DNA of 45,948 nucleotides from Chloroflexi bacterium B3_Chlor (lineage in GTDB: Bacteria > Chloroflexota > Anaerolineae > UBA7937 > B3-Chlor), in the NCBI GenBank assembly GCA_005223035.1, contig NJBK01000021.1, positions 1-45,948 on the forward strand, written 5' to 3'. The notes beneath the pieces were generated by a model. That model was not told the origin of the DNA, did not search any database, and worked only from the letters and a program-made list of their open reading frames with translations. The position numbers were made by a program, and so were the translations under genes. The stretch's first letter is position 1. The number at the start of each line of letters is the position of its first letter. Shown here in pieces: positions 1-8,142 of the stretch.

Positions 1-73
1 CCCGGAACCTTCGTCACCCCTCCGTCGTCTATTATCTGGAAAACAGAGTACAATAGAGGTAGGAGGAAGAACG

Positions 74-811
74 ATGTTTCGAAAACACTTCATTGGGAGT
101 TTGCTTCTGCTGATCGCCCTGGCACTGGTTGCCTGCCAGACCCCCGTCGTGGACCAGCCAACCGAGCAGCCAGAGCCCGGAATGCCTAACCCAGCCTCCG
201 TCTACTGTGAGGAGCAGGGTGGCACCATCGAAGTTCGCGACAGTCAGGACGGTCAGTACGGCGTCTGCGTCTTCCAGGACGGCTCCGAGTGTGATGAATG
301 GGACTTCTTCGAGGGAGACTGCAAGCCCGGTGACCTAGATACTGCACCGGCGCCAGTACACGTCCCCTGGTACGTCAATGACCAGTATGGCTTCTCCCTG
401 GACCCCTCGCGTGACTACGCTGTCGAAGGCCGGAACAACCACGTTGTGTTCAAGGAGGCTGGGTACTTCCTCTTCGTGGGATACAAGTGGGCGGGTGAAG
501 AGGTGGAGTCCTTCCGCACCGGGATGCCTGCTGGACACTTTGAGGACGCTGGGACAGTGACCGTGCTGGGCGCTGAGATACCCAGGCAGATTCTGGTCTA
601 TGAGGGCAAGGTCAAGAATGTGACCTACAGCCCGTTCCAGGTGGGGGACCTCCAGATCCATGCCTGGCTCGCTGCTATAGGGCCCGAGGGCGCTGATTAT
701 GATCAAGTCGACATCCCTGTCGAGCCCCAGGATGAAGCCGATCAGGTAATGGCCACCTTTGCCCTCACCTCCGGCGAGACGCCTGAAGTTTTCATCCTCG
801 GCGCCGAGTAG
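74..811 (+). CDS. DUF333-containing lipoprotein
   Basis: Predicted secreted lipoprotein of 245 aa. A short basic N-terminus is followed by a Leu/Ala-rich hydrophobic stretch and a clear lipobox LVAC with Cys21, so the mature protein should be membrane-anchored outside the cytoplasm. A Pro-rich linker (22-38) leads into a DUF333-like module at about residues 39-83, recognised by NPASVYCEEQGG and by the Cys pattern ending in DFFEGDC; this module is common in short bacterial lipoproteins of unknown role. The rest (about 95-245) is a soluble domain I do not recognise. The ATG at 74 has a strong Shine-Dalgarno (AGGAGGAAG) eight bases upstream. A TACAAT -10-like hexamer lies at 49-54 but has no convincing -35. 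A terminator follows the gene, so it is probably monocistronic. Confidence 0.85.
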   Translation: MFRKHFIGSLLLLIALALVACQTPVVDQPTEQPEPGMPNPASVYCEEQGGTIEVRDSQDGQYGVCVFQDGSECDEWDFFEGDCKPGDLDTAPAPVHVPWYVNDQYGFSLDPSRDYAVEGRNNHVVFKEAGYFLFVGYKWAGEEVESFRTGMPAGHFEDAGTVTVLGAEIPRQILVYEGKVKNVTYSPFQVGDLQIHAWLAAIGPEGADYDQVDIPVEPQDEADQVMATFALTSGETPEVFILGAE

Positions 812-834
812 CCATTCCACAAGCCCCATACCAG

Positions 835-867
835 ACGCCCGCTGTGGACCGGGCGTTTTCCCTTTCT
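835..867 (+). terminator. Intrinsic terminator of the DUF333 lipoprotein gene
   Basis: Inverted repeat ACGCCCG (835-841) and CGGGCGT (850-856) with an 8-nt loop, followed by a T-rich tract TTTTCCCTTT. It lies 24 bases after the stop codon of the lipoprotein gene. Confidence 0.8.
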
Positions 868-921
868 CTCAGGATGCTCAGGCGGGTGTTCGCCTGGTCG
901 CCCTCTGCCCACGTGCTTCGA

Positions 922-1080
922 CCCTTCGACTGCGCTCAGGACAGGTACGCTGCTGCGCCCTTCGATACGCCGCTGCTGCCTTCGATACGCCCTTCGTACA
1001 GGACTGCGCAGCTACCCTTCGATACGTGCTTCGATGCGCCCCCGCGTCCTTCGATACGGCTCCTGCGGACCCTACTCAGG
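922..1080. repeat. Cluster of degenerate CCCTTCGA / CTCAGG repeats
   Basis: The non-coding stretch begins with CCCTTCGACTGCGCTCAGG (922-940). It then carries a run of imperfect copies of CCTTCGATACG, at about 958, 979, 1015, 1031 (variant) and 1048, and ends in CTACTCAGGATG. The same element recurs singly at 3490-3518, inverted at 41233-41263, and at 42083-42205. CCCTTCGA with a downstream CTCAGG resembles a dispersed palindromic repeat common in Chloroflexota genomes; that last point is from memory. Small open frames here are low-complexity products of the repeat and are not called as genes. Confidence 0.75.
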
Positions 1081-1156
1081 ATGTGGGGGCGTGGGAAGCG
1101 GGAATGGCGCCGGATCTGTGTCTGACAGCCTTCTTGAACAGCCTCGAGAGCCGAGC

Positions 1157-1185
1157 TTGACAGATGGGATATTGTGTGGTATACT
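1157..1185 (+). promoter_or_regulatory. Sigma70-type promoter of the transporter/hydantoinase locus
   Basis: TTGACA at 1157-1162 and TATACT at 1180-1185 are separated by 17 bases. The -35 is perfect and the -10 differs by one base. Transcription should start near 1192, leaving a 5' leader of about 340 nt before the binding-protein gene. Confidence 0.8.
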
Positions 1186-1191
1186 GTGCGG

Positions 1192-1529
1192 TAATATTCT
1201 CTGGAATCTCGTCTGCATACGAGGTATTGGGGCAGGTTGGATCCCAGCTATCTTGCCTCCGGGAGAAGCTCGCGATTGGGTGCGGCTTCTCTCTTCATAG
1301 AACTGGTGGTTAGTCAGTGCGGACGAACCCTACTACGCATCGAGAGAGGGGGTGATAGCCTGTTAATCAGTCGCTTTCGTCCAGTGTGGTTCAGCGGCTA
1401 GGGACACGTGCAACGGGTGGCAGGACCCGTCAGTCACGGACTCCGCTGAAGGAGACTGGATCACACCTGAGCCCTAGCCGCAGCCACGATGTCACAGTCA
1501 TGCGCTAGAAAAGGAGGAAAGATCAGAAG
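1192..1529 (+). promoter_or_regulatory. Long structured 5' leader, candidate cis-regulatory RNA
   Basis: The gap between the promoter and the binding-protein gene is rich in helices. CTCGT/ACGAG pairs at 1208-1223. A GC-rich hairpin lies at 1263-1291. A GGACGAA/TTCGTCC helix joins 1321-1327 with 1376-1382. A long closing helix joins 1386-1403 with 1472-1487; it includes ten perfect pairs, GCGGCTAGGG with CCCTAGCCGC. This long helix encloses two hairpins, ACGGGT/ACCCGT (1413-1430) and CAGT..CTCC/GGAG..ACTG (1431-1458), so its shape is a three-way junction. A Shine-Dalgarno (AGGAGG) follows at about 1512. I could not match it to a riboswitch class I know. Its position upstream of an importer and catabolic genes suggests ligand-responsive control, which is inference. 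Confidence 0.5.
1263..1295 (+). terminator. Terminator-like hairpin inside the leader (possible attenuator)
   Basis: GAGAAGC (1263-1269), a single bulged T, CGC (1271-1273), an 8-nt loop, GCG and GCTTCTC (1282-1291), then TCTT. The T-tract is short, so termination strength is uncertain. Being about 70 nt after the predicted start site, it could attenuate the operon. Confidence 0.4.
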
Positions 1530-3260
1530 ATGGCAAGGATAGAAGAGAGTGACGCGGTAAAGGCGCTGCGTCGAGAGGTCACACGACGACGGTTCCTGCA
1601 ACTGATGATGGGAGGTGGCGCTGCGCTGGTAGCCCGGTGCGCACCCGCCCCCCCGCCGGAGCCTACTCCAACCACAGCACCTCCGCCGCCTGGGGCGACG
1701 CCGACACCCGTACCCCCCACGCCGACACCTGCGGCGGTTGCTGGGACAGGAACCTTTATCTACTCGGGAGGCCAGGATATCCCAACCCTCGATCCTCGAG
1801 ATCGGGGCGACTACTCCATCAACTGCATGATGAGGGCCGTCTATGACTCCCTCTGGTGGCAGGAAGGATGGCCGCCCAAACTGTCGCCCAACGTCTGCAC
1901 CCATTATGAGGTGTCGGACGACGTCAGAGAATGGATCTTCCACCTCGACGATAGGGCGGTGTTCCACGACGGGACTCCACTCACGGCCGACGCCGTGGAA
2001 TGGACTCTCAAGGGCATACTGGAGTTCCAGAGACCACGAGCGGCCAACATACTGCCGGTGATGGACGAGGACAGCATAGAGGTTGTGGACGACTACACCC
2101 TGCGCATAGTCCTCACCACGCCTTTTGCCGACTTACCCTGGCTTCTGGGATACCAGGGGCAGACCTTCATCGCCAACCCTGAGGAAGTCATGGCCCACGA
2201 GTCTAACGGCGACAAGGGGGAGACATGGCTGCTGGAGAACGCAGCCGGTTCGGGGCCCTTCAAGATCAAGCGCTGGGAGCCGGGAACAGTCTATGAGCTT
2301 GAGGCTGTCGAAGATTACTGGCGCGGTTGGCCGGCAGAAGGCCGCCTTGATGGGGTCATCTGGAGGATCATCCGTGACTCTGCGGAGCGGCGAATGGCCT
2401 TGCTGGCTGGAGAGATTGACGCCGCTGATACTGTCGCTGCCGACGACCTGTCTTTGATCGACGATAATCCAGGGACCCACACCGAGGTAAACGCGGGCTT
2501 CTTGAGTTTCTATATCAGAATGAACAACCAGAAGGAGCCCTTCACGGACGTCAACTTCCGCAAGTTCATGGCCCATGCCTTTGACTACGAAGGGTTTGTC
2601 GCCACGCAAGGTGGCCCGCAACTGGCTCCGCTGCTGACAGGCTGTCTGCCCGACGGCGTGCCGGGCCACGACCCCAGCGTCCAACCGGTTTATCGACAGG
2701 ATCTGGAGAAAGCCCGAGAATACTTGGACAAGACAGAGTGGGCCGACGGCGGATTCGATCTGGATTTCGTGTACGTGACGGGCTTGCCCTTCGAGGAGGC
2801 CATGGGCACGATGCTGGCCGAGCCACTGGCTCAGTTCGGCATCACGCTGAACCTGGTTCCCAAGGTCTGGCCGGACATGGTTGCCATGTCCACTTTCCCG
2901 GACACCGGGGCAGACACGATCTGCATCGCCGATGACTTGGGTCCAGTAGCCGCGCAGTGGATGAGGTACGAGTACTACTCCAAGTTCTGGGACAAACCGG
3001 AGGGAGGCAGCTTCGAGTCGGCTTCCTTCTACAAGAATCCGGACTTCGATGCCCTGCTTGAACAGGCAGAGGGCACGGCCGACGAAGAAGAGCGGCTGGC
3101 ACTGGTGAAGGACATGCAACGGCTGGTCATGGAGGACATCCCGTCGATCATGGTCTACACCATACCCAATATGCTCGGCTTCTCGGACCGGGTCAAAGGC
3201 TACGACTACACTGGGTACATAGCTCTTGACTTCTGGCCCTTGCGGATAGAGGAGGCTTAG
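1530..3260 (+). CDS. ABC transporter substrate-binding protein, family 5 (oligopeptide/dipeptide type)
   Basis: Extracytoplasmic binding protein of 576 aa that should deliver a peptide-like or amide ligand to the permeases encoded next. The N-terminus has a twin-arginine signal (TRRRFLQ at 18-24) followed by a Gly/Ala-rich hydrophobic stretch and a Cys at 37. The residue before that Cys is Arg, which is atypical for a lipobox, so lipid anchoring is plausible but not certain. A Pro/Thr-rich linker (38-70) precedes the SBP_bac_5 body, which begins GGQDIPTLDPRD and includes the typical region WIFHLDDRAVFHDGTPLTADAVEWTL. A Shine-Dalgarno (AAAGGAGGAAAGA) supports the ATG at 1530. The 323-base gap to the permease contains a stable hairpin, a usual arrangement that keeps binding protein in excess. 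Confidence 0.93.
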   Translation: MARIEESDAVKALRREVTRRRFLQLMMGGGAALVARCAPAPPPEPTPTTAPPPPGATPTPVPPTPTPAAVAGTGTFIYSGGQDIPTLDPRDRGDYSINCMMRAVYDSLWWQEGWPPKLSPNVCTHYEVSDDVREWIFHLDDRAVFHDGTPLTADAVEWTLKGILEFQRPRAANILPVMDEDSIEVVDDYTLRIVLTTPFADLPWLLGYQGQTFIANPEEVMAHESNGDKGETWLLENAAGSGPFKIKRWEPGTVYELEAVEDYWRGWPAEGRLDGVIWRIIRDSAERRMALLAGEIDAADTVAADDLSLIDDNPGTHTEVNAGFLSFYIRMNNQKEPFTDVNFRKFMAHAFDYEGFVATQGGPQLAPLLTGCLPDGVPGHDPSVQPVYRQDLEKAREYLDKTEWADGGFDLDFVYVTGLPFEEAMGTMLAEPLAQFGITLNLVPKVWPDMVAMSTFPDTGADTICIADDLGPVAAQWMRYEYYSKFWDKPEGGSFESASFYKNPDFDALLEQAEGTADEEERLALVKDMQRLVMEDIPSIMVYTIPNMLGFSDRVKGYDYTGYIALDFWPLRIEEA

Positions 3261-3583
3261 CGGACAGCTTAGTGGTGAGGGAGGTTCTCCCAAGGTTCCT
3301 CCCTCACGACCTGCCCACGAACACTGGACGGGTTGCTGGGCTAGCGTTCCGGTGGTTGCCATCTGAGGCTGGTATCTCAGCATCGGGAGCCACTACGCGT
3401 TAGCTTACCCTCTCCATGTAGACGCGAATTCCAATCCCTGTTAGTCGGCTGGGCGTGGGGTCTTGCAAGCACTCTGTGGCTAGGCCGCACCCTTCGACAC
3501 GCTTCGCTACTCAGGATGCTTTCGCTTTGGCCGGTTGGACGTTTCCACCGTCGTGTGTGGGCCCACCTGAAAGAGGGAAAGAA
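3261..3583. other. Intergenic stretch within the transporter operon
   Basis: This 323-base gap holds the hairpin at 3275-3307 and one copy of the dispersed CCCTTCGACACGCTTCG...CTCAGGATG repeat at 3490-3518. I see no separate promoter and no gene in it. The open frame running into the permease from 3455 reads through the repeat and is rejected in favour of the GTG at 3584. Confidence 0.6.
3275..3307 (+). promoter_or_regulatory. Stable intercistronic hairpin after the binding-protein gene
   Basis: Ten-base perfect stem GTGAGGGAGG (3275-3284) and CCTCCCTCAC (3298-3307) around a 13-nt loop, 15 bases after the stop codon. No T-tract follows. It is therefore more likely an mRNA 3'-end stabiliser or partial terminator than a full terminator. 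Confidence 0.6.
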
Positions 3584-4597
3584 GTGGGACTTCGTTACTA
3601 CTTGTTACGGCGACTGCTACTAATCATACCCGTGCTGATCGGGTTGTCCATTGTAACCTTCGTCATCTCGCACCTGGTCCCGGGGGATCCGATCAGGTTG
3701 GCCGCTGGACCCCAGGCTACCGCGGAACAGATCCTCAAGCTGCAAGAGGAATTCGGTGTCGACAAGCCCTTGCCCATGCAGTACCTCACCTACATGAAGG
3801 GCGTCCTCAGGGGTAACCTCGGCACCTCCATGATGAACCGCCATCCGGTGGCCATGGACCTGAGGCGGTATTTCCCGGCCACTTTGGAGTTGGTCCTCGT
3901 GTCCACAGTGCTGGGGGTGGTCATTGGCGTGCCCATGGCCATGGCCGCCGCCGTCTTCAGGGACAGGTGGCCTGACCAGGTATCCAGGATAGTCGCTCTC
4001 TCGTCCATCAGCATGCCCGTCTTCTGGCTGGGCATGATCTTGCAGCTCATTCTGGGCATGACGTGGCATCTGTTGCCCATCAGCGGGCGCTTCGACCCCC
4101 GTGTCCCTTTCCCTCCCAATGTGACTGGCATGCTTCTGGTTGACAGCTTGCTGGCGGCCGACCTGCACAAGTTTGGCATAGCCTTGAAGTACATAGCATT
4201 GCCCGCGTTTTGCCAGGCCTTGTTCGGCATCGCCCTGATCACCAGGTTGCTGAGGGCAGACATCCTGGAGGTGATGGAACGGGATTTCGTCACCATGGCT
4301 CGAGCAAGCGGTCTTCCAGAGCGGGTTATCCTCTTCAAGTACGTGCTCAAGAACGCCCTCATCGCCACGGTGGCCATGCTGGGGTTCCTCTTCGGTTGGC
4401 AGTTGAGCGGCTCGGTGATGATAGAGACCGTCTTTGACTGGCCAGGTGTAGGGCTGTATGCTGTGAAATCCGCCATGACGTTGGATTTCCAGCCTATCAT
4501 GGGGATTACTCTGTTTGTCGGCTTGCTCTTCACCATCGTCAACCTGCTGGTCGATATCTCCTATGGAGTGATCGATCCGCGGATCCGGTACGGGTAG
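3584..4597 (+). CDS. ABC transporter permease, OppB/DppB type
   Basis: Inner-membrane permease of 337 aa for the peptide-type importer. It starts VGLRYYLLRRLLLIIPVLIG, the usual N-terminus of the OppB/DppB family with its first membrane helix, and contains VPGDPIRL and the typical second helix region. The cytoplasmic coupling loop (EAA region) is seen near MARASGLPERVILFKYVLKN. The end, ISYGVIDPRIRYG, is the standard family C-terminus. I chose the GTG at 3584 because it has a Shine-Dalgarno-like GAGGGAAAG just upstream and gives the normal family length. An in-frame extension to 3455 would encode repeat-derived sequence. Confidence 0.92.
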   Translation: MGLRYYLLRRLLLIIPVLIGLSIVTFVISHLVPGDPIRLAAGPQATAEQILKLQEEFGVDKPLPMQYLTYMKGVLRGNLGTSMMNRHPVAMDLRRYFPATLELVLVSTVLGVVIGVPMAMAAAVFRDRWPDQVSRIVALSSISMPVFWLGMILQLILGMTWHLLPISGRFDPRVPFPPNVTGMLLVDSLLAADLHKFGIALKYIALPAFCQALFGIALITRLLRADILEVMERDFVTMARASGLPERVILFKYVLKNALIATVAMLGFLFGWQLSGSVMIETVFDWPGVGLYAVKSAMTLDFQPIMGITLFVGLLFTIVNLLVDISYGVIDPRIRYG

Positions 4598-4627
4598 GCT
4601 TCTTCCTGAGGGGGGTTGATAGGGCGC

Positions 4628-5539
4628 ATGAGCGTGGCGGTGGGGGCCCGGGGTTGGTGGGGCCGTTGGCGAGCAGAGAACCAAGGCCTGATTGAGGAAT
4701 GGAGACGCAGCCTGTATCGTTTTCGACAGAGTCGTCTCTCCGTTCTGGGTGTAGCGATCATCATCTTTCTGCTCTTCGTGGCCTTCACCGGCAGGTACTG
4801 GGTGCCGTATCCGGACGACGCTGGCTTCACCACCCACGTGGAGATACGTTTGCAAGGCCCTAGTCGCGACAATCTCTTTGGCACGGATGAATATGGGCGT
4901 GACGTCTTCACCCGCACCATTTGGGCCACTCAAACCTCCCTCATTGCCGGAGCCGTGATCGTCTTGGTGGGTGGCTTCATTGGGATCATCCTGGGGGGTA
5001 TTGCTGGCTACTTTGGCGGCGCGGTCAACGAACTCATCATGCGCCTCACAGATATCATGTTGACCATGCCTGGCATCTTCCTGGCCCTGGCAATCACGGC
5101 CGCGCTTGGCCCCAGTATTCTCCATGCCATGGTGGCTCTGTCCATCACCTGGTGGCCTGGGTACTGTCGCTTGGTCCAGGCTCAAGTGCTTTCCATACGT
5201 GAGGAGGACTACGTGGAAGCGGCGCGATGCATTGGCGCCAACCGCCCCCGCATCATATTCAATCACATCCTGCCCAACTGTCTCTCCGCCATCATGGTCA
5301 AGGCCTCCATGGATTTCGGCTTCGCGGTCCTCAGCCTGGCTGCGCTGGGCTTCATCGGAGTGGGAGCACAGCCCCCTGTGCCCGAGTGGGGGGCAATGAT
5401 CTCCAAAGGGCGGGAGTTCCTTCCCTACGGTTGGTGGTACTCCACCTTCCCCGGGATTGCGATGTTCTTGACCGTGTTTGGCTTCAACATACTTGGCGAC
5501 GGATTCAGGGACGTGCTCGACCCTAGAGCACGGCGGTAG
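4628..5539 (+). CDS. ABC transporter permease, OppC/DppC type
   Basis: Second membrane subunit of the importer, 303 aa. It has the OppC/DppC layout. A cytoplasmic N-terminus runs into the first helix (LSVLGVAIIIFLLFVAF). The conserved DNLFGTDEYGRDVFTR motif of the family follows. The binding-protein-dependent transport domain contains an EAA loop near ARCIGANRPRIIFNHILPN and the ending LGDGFRDVLDPRARR. An in-frame TTG at 4616 lies right on the GAGGGGGG ribosome-binding site, so the ATG at 4628 is preferred. The gene begins 30 bases after the first permease, consistent with one operon. Confidence 0.92.
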   Translation: MSVAVGARGWWGRWRAENQGLIEEWRRSLYRFRQSRLSVLGVAIIIFLLFVAFTGRYWVPYPDDAGFTTHVEIRLQGPSRDNLFGTDEYGRDVFTRTIWATQTSLIAGAVIVLVGGFIGIILGGIAGYFGGAVNELIMRLTDIMLTMPGIFLALAITAALGPSILHAMVALSITWWPGYCRLVQAQVLSIREEDYVEAARCIGANRPRIIFNHILPNCLSAIMVKASMDFGFAVLSLAALGFIGVGAQPPVPEWGAMISKGREFLPYGWWYSTFPGIAMFLTVFGFNILGDGFRDVLDPRARR

Positions 5540-5560
5540 TGCTCGAGAGCAAACGCGACC

Positions 5561-6598
5561 ATGGACAACGAGCTGTTGGTGGAAATCAAAGACCTTCGCC
5601 TCAACTTCCGTACTTTTGATGGTATCTCCAAGGTCCTGAACGGAGTCAACCTCAAGATGTGGCGAGGAGACATACTGGGGCTGGTCGGCGAGACCGGCTG
5701 CGGCAAAACGATGACCGCCCTCAGCATTGCTCGTCTGATCCCCTGCCCTCCTGGCGAGATCACCAGCGGCCAGGTCCTGTTCGAGGGAGAAGACGTGCTT
5801 CACAAAACCGACGAGGAGATGCGCTTGCTGAGGGCCAAGAAACTCGCCATGATCTTCCAAGATCCCACTACCAGCCTGAACCCCGTGTTCACCATCGGCG
5901 ATCAGATGGTAGACATCATCGGTTCCAGGACCGACACCTCAAAGGCCTCCAGGTTGAGTATCCTAGGAGGGCTGGGCAATCTCATGCCGGCCATCAGGAG
6001 GCTACGACGAGAGGCCAAGGAACGAGCACTGCAGTTGCTTCGCAGGGTCGGGATCGGCGATGCTGCGGAGAGGATCGATGATTACCCCCATCAATTCAGC
6101 GGTGGGATGAGGCAGCGCGTACTGATCGCCACGGCCTTATCAGGGACGCCCAGCCTGCTCATCGCCGACGAACCGACGACCGCTCTGGACGTTTCCATTC
6201 AGGCCCAGATTCTGCGGCTCATCGAGGAGTTAGTGCAGGAGCTGGACCTTTCGGTGCTCCTCATCACGCACAACCTGGGGGTCGTAGCCAAGATGTGCCA
6301 ACGCGTGGCGGTGATGTATGCCGGTGTAGTCGTGGAGTGCGGCAGCGCCCTGGATGCCTTCAAGGATCCAAAGCATCCGTACACAGTGGGTCTGATGAAC
6401 GCCATCCCCACGTATGGCACCAAGAAGGGAGAGATCAAAGGGATTCCAGGCACGGTCCCCAACTTCCTCGATCCACCGCCGGGTTGCAGGTTTCACCCTC
6501 GCTGCGAACACGCCATGCCTCGCTGTGCAGAGGAACCGCCGCCGCAACCTACAGCGCTGGCACCTGGTCATGAGGTCAGCTGCTTCCTTTACGCCTAG
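5561..6598 (+). CDS. ABC transporter ATP-binding protein, OppD/DppD type
   Basis: First of two ATPases powering the importer, 345 aa. Walker A is GETGCGKT (about 45-52), the ABC signature is FSGGMRQRVLIA and Walker B with the catalytic Glu is LLIADEPTTALD. The C-terminal oligopeptide extension starts near HPYTVGLMNAIP. It carries the Cys-rich segment CRFHPRCEHAMPRC plus a last Cys in VSCFLY, a pattern known in DppD-type subunits and linked there to an iron-sulfur site. An insertion-like stretch of about 30 residues rich in Ser/Arg follows the Q-loop (near residues 120-150). It begins 21 bases after the permease. Confidence 0.93.
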   Translation: MDNELLVEIKDLRLNFRTFDGISKVLNGVNLKMWRGDILGLVGETGCGKTMTALSIARLIPCPPGEITSGQVLFEGEDVLHKTDEEMRLLRAKKLAMIFQDPTTSLNPVFTIGDQMVDIIGSRTDTSKASRLSILGGLGNLMPAIRRLRREAKERALQLLRRVGIGDAAERIDDYPHQFSGGMRQRVLIATALSGTPSLLIADEPTTALDVSIQAQILRLIEELVQELDLSVLLITHNLGVVAKMCQRVAVMYAGVVVECGSALDAFKDPKHPYTVGLMNAIPTYGTKKGEIKGIPGTVPNFLDPPPGCRFHPRCEHAMPRCAEEPPPQPTALAPGHEVSCFLYA

Positions 6599-6610
6599 CT
6601 GGAAGTTCTC

Positions 6611-7582
6611 ATGGACGAAGTCTTGTTGGACGTAAGAAAACTGAAGAAGTACTTCCCGGTGAAGGGAGGCCTCTTCCAGAGACAAGCGGGCTACATCAAA
6701 GCCGTGGACGGCGTTGACTTGACCGTCGAGCAAGGACAATCCTTCGGACTTGTGGGGGAGTCAGGATCTGGTAAGACGACCGTGGGAAAGACGATCCTGC
6801 GTCTCATCGAGCCCACGGAGGGCGAGATTATCTTCGAAGGTCAGGACTTGTGTCAGCTCTCCGAATCGGAGATGCGCCATCTGCGGGCAGAGATGCAGAT
6901 GATCTTCCAAGACCCGTATTCATCACTGAACCCCAGGATGACCGTGAAGAGGATCGTCGGCGAGCCTCTTTTGATTCACAAGCGGGGCAAGGGCCGCGCC
7001 CTGGAAGACAGAGTACGCGAGTTGATCAGTCTGGTGGGGTTGATGGAAGACCACCTCTTCCGGTATCCCCACGAGTTCAGCGGTGGTCAGAGACAGAGGA
7101 TTGGCATCGCTCGCGCTCTGGCCCTGGAGCCGAAGATGTTGATTCTGGATGAACCAACCTCGGCACTGGATGTCTCAGTGCAGGCGCAAGTCTTAGACCT
7201 CCTGCTCGACTTACAGAAGAGACTGAACCTGACCTATTTGTTCATCTCCCACGACCTGGCGGTCATCCGCTACATCTGCGATCGCGTTGCGTTGATGTAT
7301 ATGGGCAAGATTCTGGAACTTGCTGCCGTGGAGGACATCTTCCAGAATCCGATGCACCCCTATACGCAAGCTCTGCTCTCGGCGATGCCAGTGGCAGACC
7401 CTGAATACCAGCCAGAGGAGATCATCTTGGAGGGGGAGATCTCGACGCTAGGCGGCCAAGAGGGCGCTTGTCGTTTCGCCCCGCGCTGCCCCGCGCGAGG
7501 GAGTGATCGCTGCACCGAAGAGGAACCTGTGTTGAAGGAATTGGAGGACGGGCATCTGGTCGCCTGTCACCTGTACGACTGA
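6611..7582 (+). CDS. ABC transporter ATP-binding protein, OppF/DppF type
   Basis: Second ATPase subunit, 323 aa, expected to pair with the OppD-type protein just upstream (12-base gap). It shows Walker A GESGSGKT, the Q-loop in [18 protein letters not shown], the signature [15 protein letters not shown] and Walker [13 protein letters not shown]. The family-specific C-terminal region follows [12 protein letters not shown] and ends with a Cys-rich tail ([15 protein letters not shown]). Length and end points are normal for OppF/DppF. With both permeases, both ATPases and the binding protein present, the importer is complete. Confidence 0.93.
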   Translation: MDEVLLDVRKLKKYFPVKGGLFQRQAGYIKAVDGVDLTVEQGQSFGLVGESGSGKTTVGKTILRLIEPTEGEIIFEGQDLCQLSESEMRHLRAEMQMIFQDPYSSLNPRMTVKRIVGEPLLIHKRGKGRALEDRVRELISLVGLMEDHLFRYPHEFSGGQRQRIGIARALALEPKMLILDEPTSALDVSVQAQVLDLLLDLQKRLNLTYLFISHDLAVIRYICDRVALMYMGKILELAAVEDIFQNPMHPYTQALLSAMPVADPEYQPEEIILEGEISTLGGQEGACRFAPRCPARGSDRCTEEEPVLKELEDGHLVACHLYD

Positions 7583-7620
7583 GGGAGGTCGCCCTGTGAA
7601 ATCTCGTGGAGGTTCCGGTC

Positions 7621-8142
7621 ATGGATGTCTTTGACGCCATCAAGGGTAGAAGAAGCATAAGGCAGTTCACCGATGAACCAATAGGGAAGGAGGAGCTAGA
7701 GAGGCTTCTAGAAGCAGCTAGATGGGCCCCATCGGGGGGCAATCAGCAGAATTGGAGGTTTGTGGTGGTCACTTCACCACCGCAAAGGGAGCTGATCAGG
7801 AAGTTCGCCCCCGGCATTTTCGCCATGCCCGCTGCTTTTATCGTCATCTGTGCGGACAAAGAGCCAGATGCCAACCCCTGGAAAGAGGCCTTGTATGTGG
7901 CGGACTGCTCCATCGCAGCCCAGAATATCATGCTGGCTGCCTATGAGATCGGCATCGGCACCTGTGTCGCGCTGTCCTATGCCAAGGTTGCCGTCAGCGA
8001 GATTCTGGATCTCCCGGAGAACGTTGAACCCATGCTGGTCGTCACCCTGGGCTACCCCGCGGAGGACCCCGAACCTCCTCCGAGGTTGGAGTTGAACGAG
8101 ATTGCGTTCATGGATGAGTATGGGAAGGAGTGGGTGTCATGA
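7621..8142 (+). CDS. Nitroreductase family protein (FMN-dependent)
   Basis: Cytoplasmic flavoprotein of 173 aa. The FMN phosphate-binding motif GRRSIRQF lies at residues 9-16, the second flavin motif is WAPSGGNQQNW, and the C-terminal dimer/flavin helix is in AAQNIMLAAYEIGIGTC. The family reduces nitro groups, quinones, enones or flavins with NAD(P)H. It can also act as a dehydrogenase in cofactor or ring metabolism. The ATG at 621 bases after 7000 has a GGAGG eight bases upstream; a GTG at 7606 would place that site inside the gene. The gene follows the ATPase by 38 bases and overlaps the next gene by four, so a role in the same catabolic process is likely but the substrate is unknown. Confidence 0.88.
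   Translation: MDVFDAIKGRRSIRQFTDEPIGKEELERLLEAARWAPSGGNQQNWRFVVVTSPPQRELIRKFAPGIFAMPAAFIVICADKEPDANPWKEALYVADCSIAAQNIMLAAYEIGIGTCVALSYAKVAVSEILDLPENVEPMLVVTLGYPAEDPEPPPRLELNEIAFMDEYGKEWVS

Noticed and set aside
844..1300. Overlapping small plus-strand frames after the DUF333 gene
   Set aside because: Repeat-derived, with no ribosome-binding site; they also run across a strong promoter.
1321..1430. T-box riboswitch, suggested by GAGAGAGGGGG and GGGTGGCA
   Set aside because: The GGGTGGCA lies in a perfect simple hairpin rather than a TGGN antiterminator bulge, the terminator-like hairpin comes before it, and no specifier loop is evident.
2133..3383. Long minus-strand frame opposite the substrate-binding protein
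   Set aside because: Antisense to an unmistakable SBP family 5 gene, with no ribosome-binding site or known motif.
3620..5860. Very long open frame on the minus strand (over 740 codons) opposite the permeases and ATPase
   Set aside because: It runs antisense to three genes with clear family motifs; its translation is rich in His/Gln/Asp-Gly without any domain, as expected for the mirror of GC-rich coding DNA.
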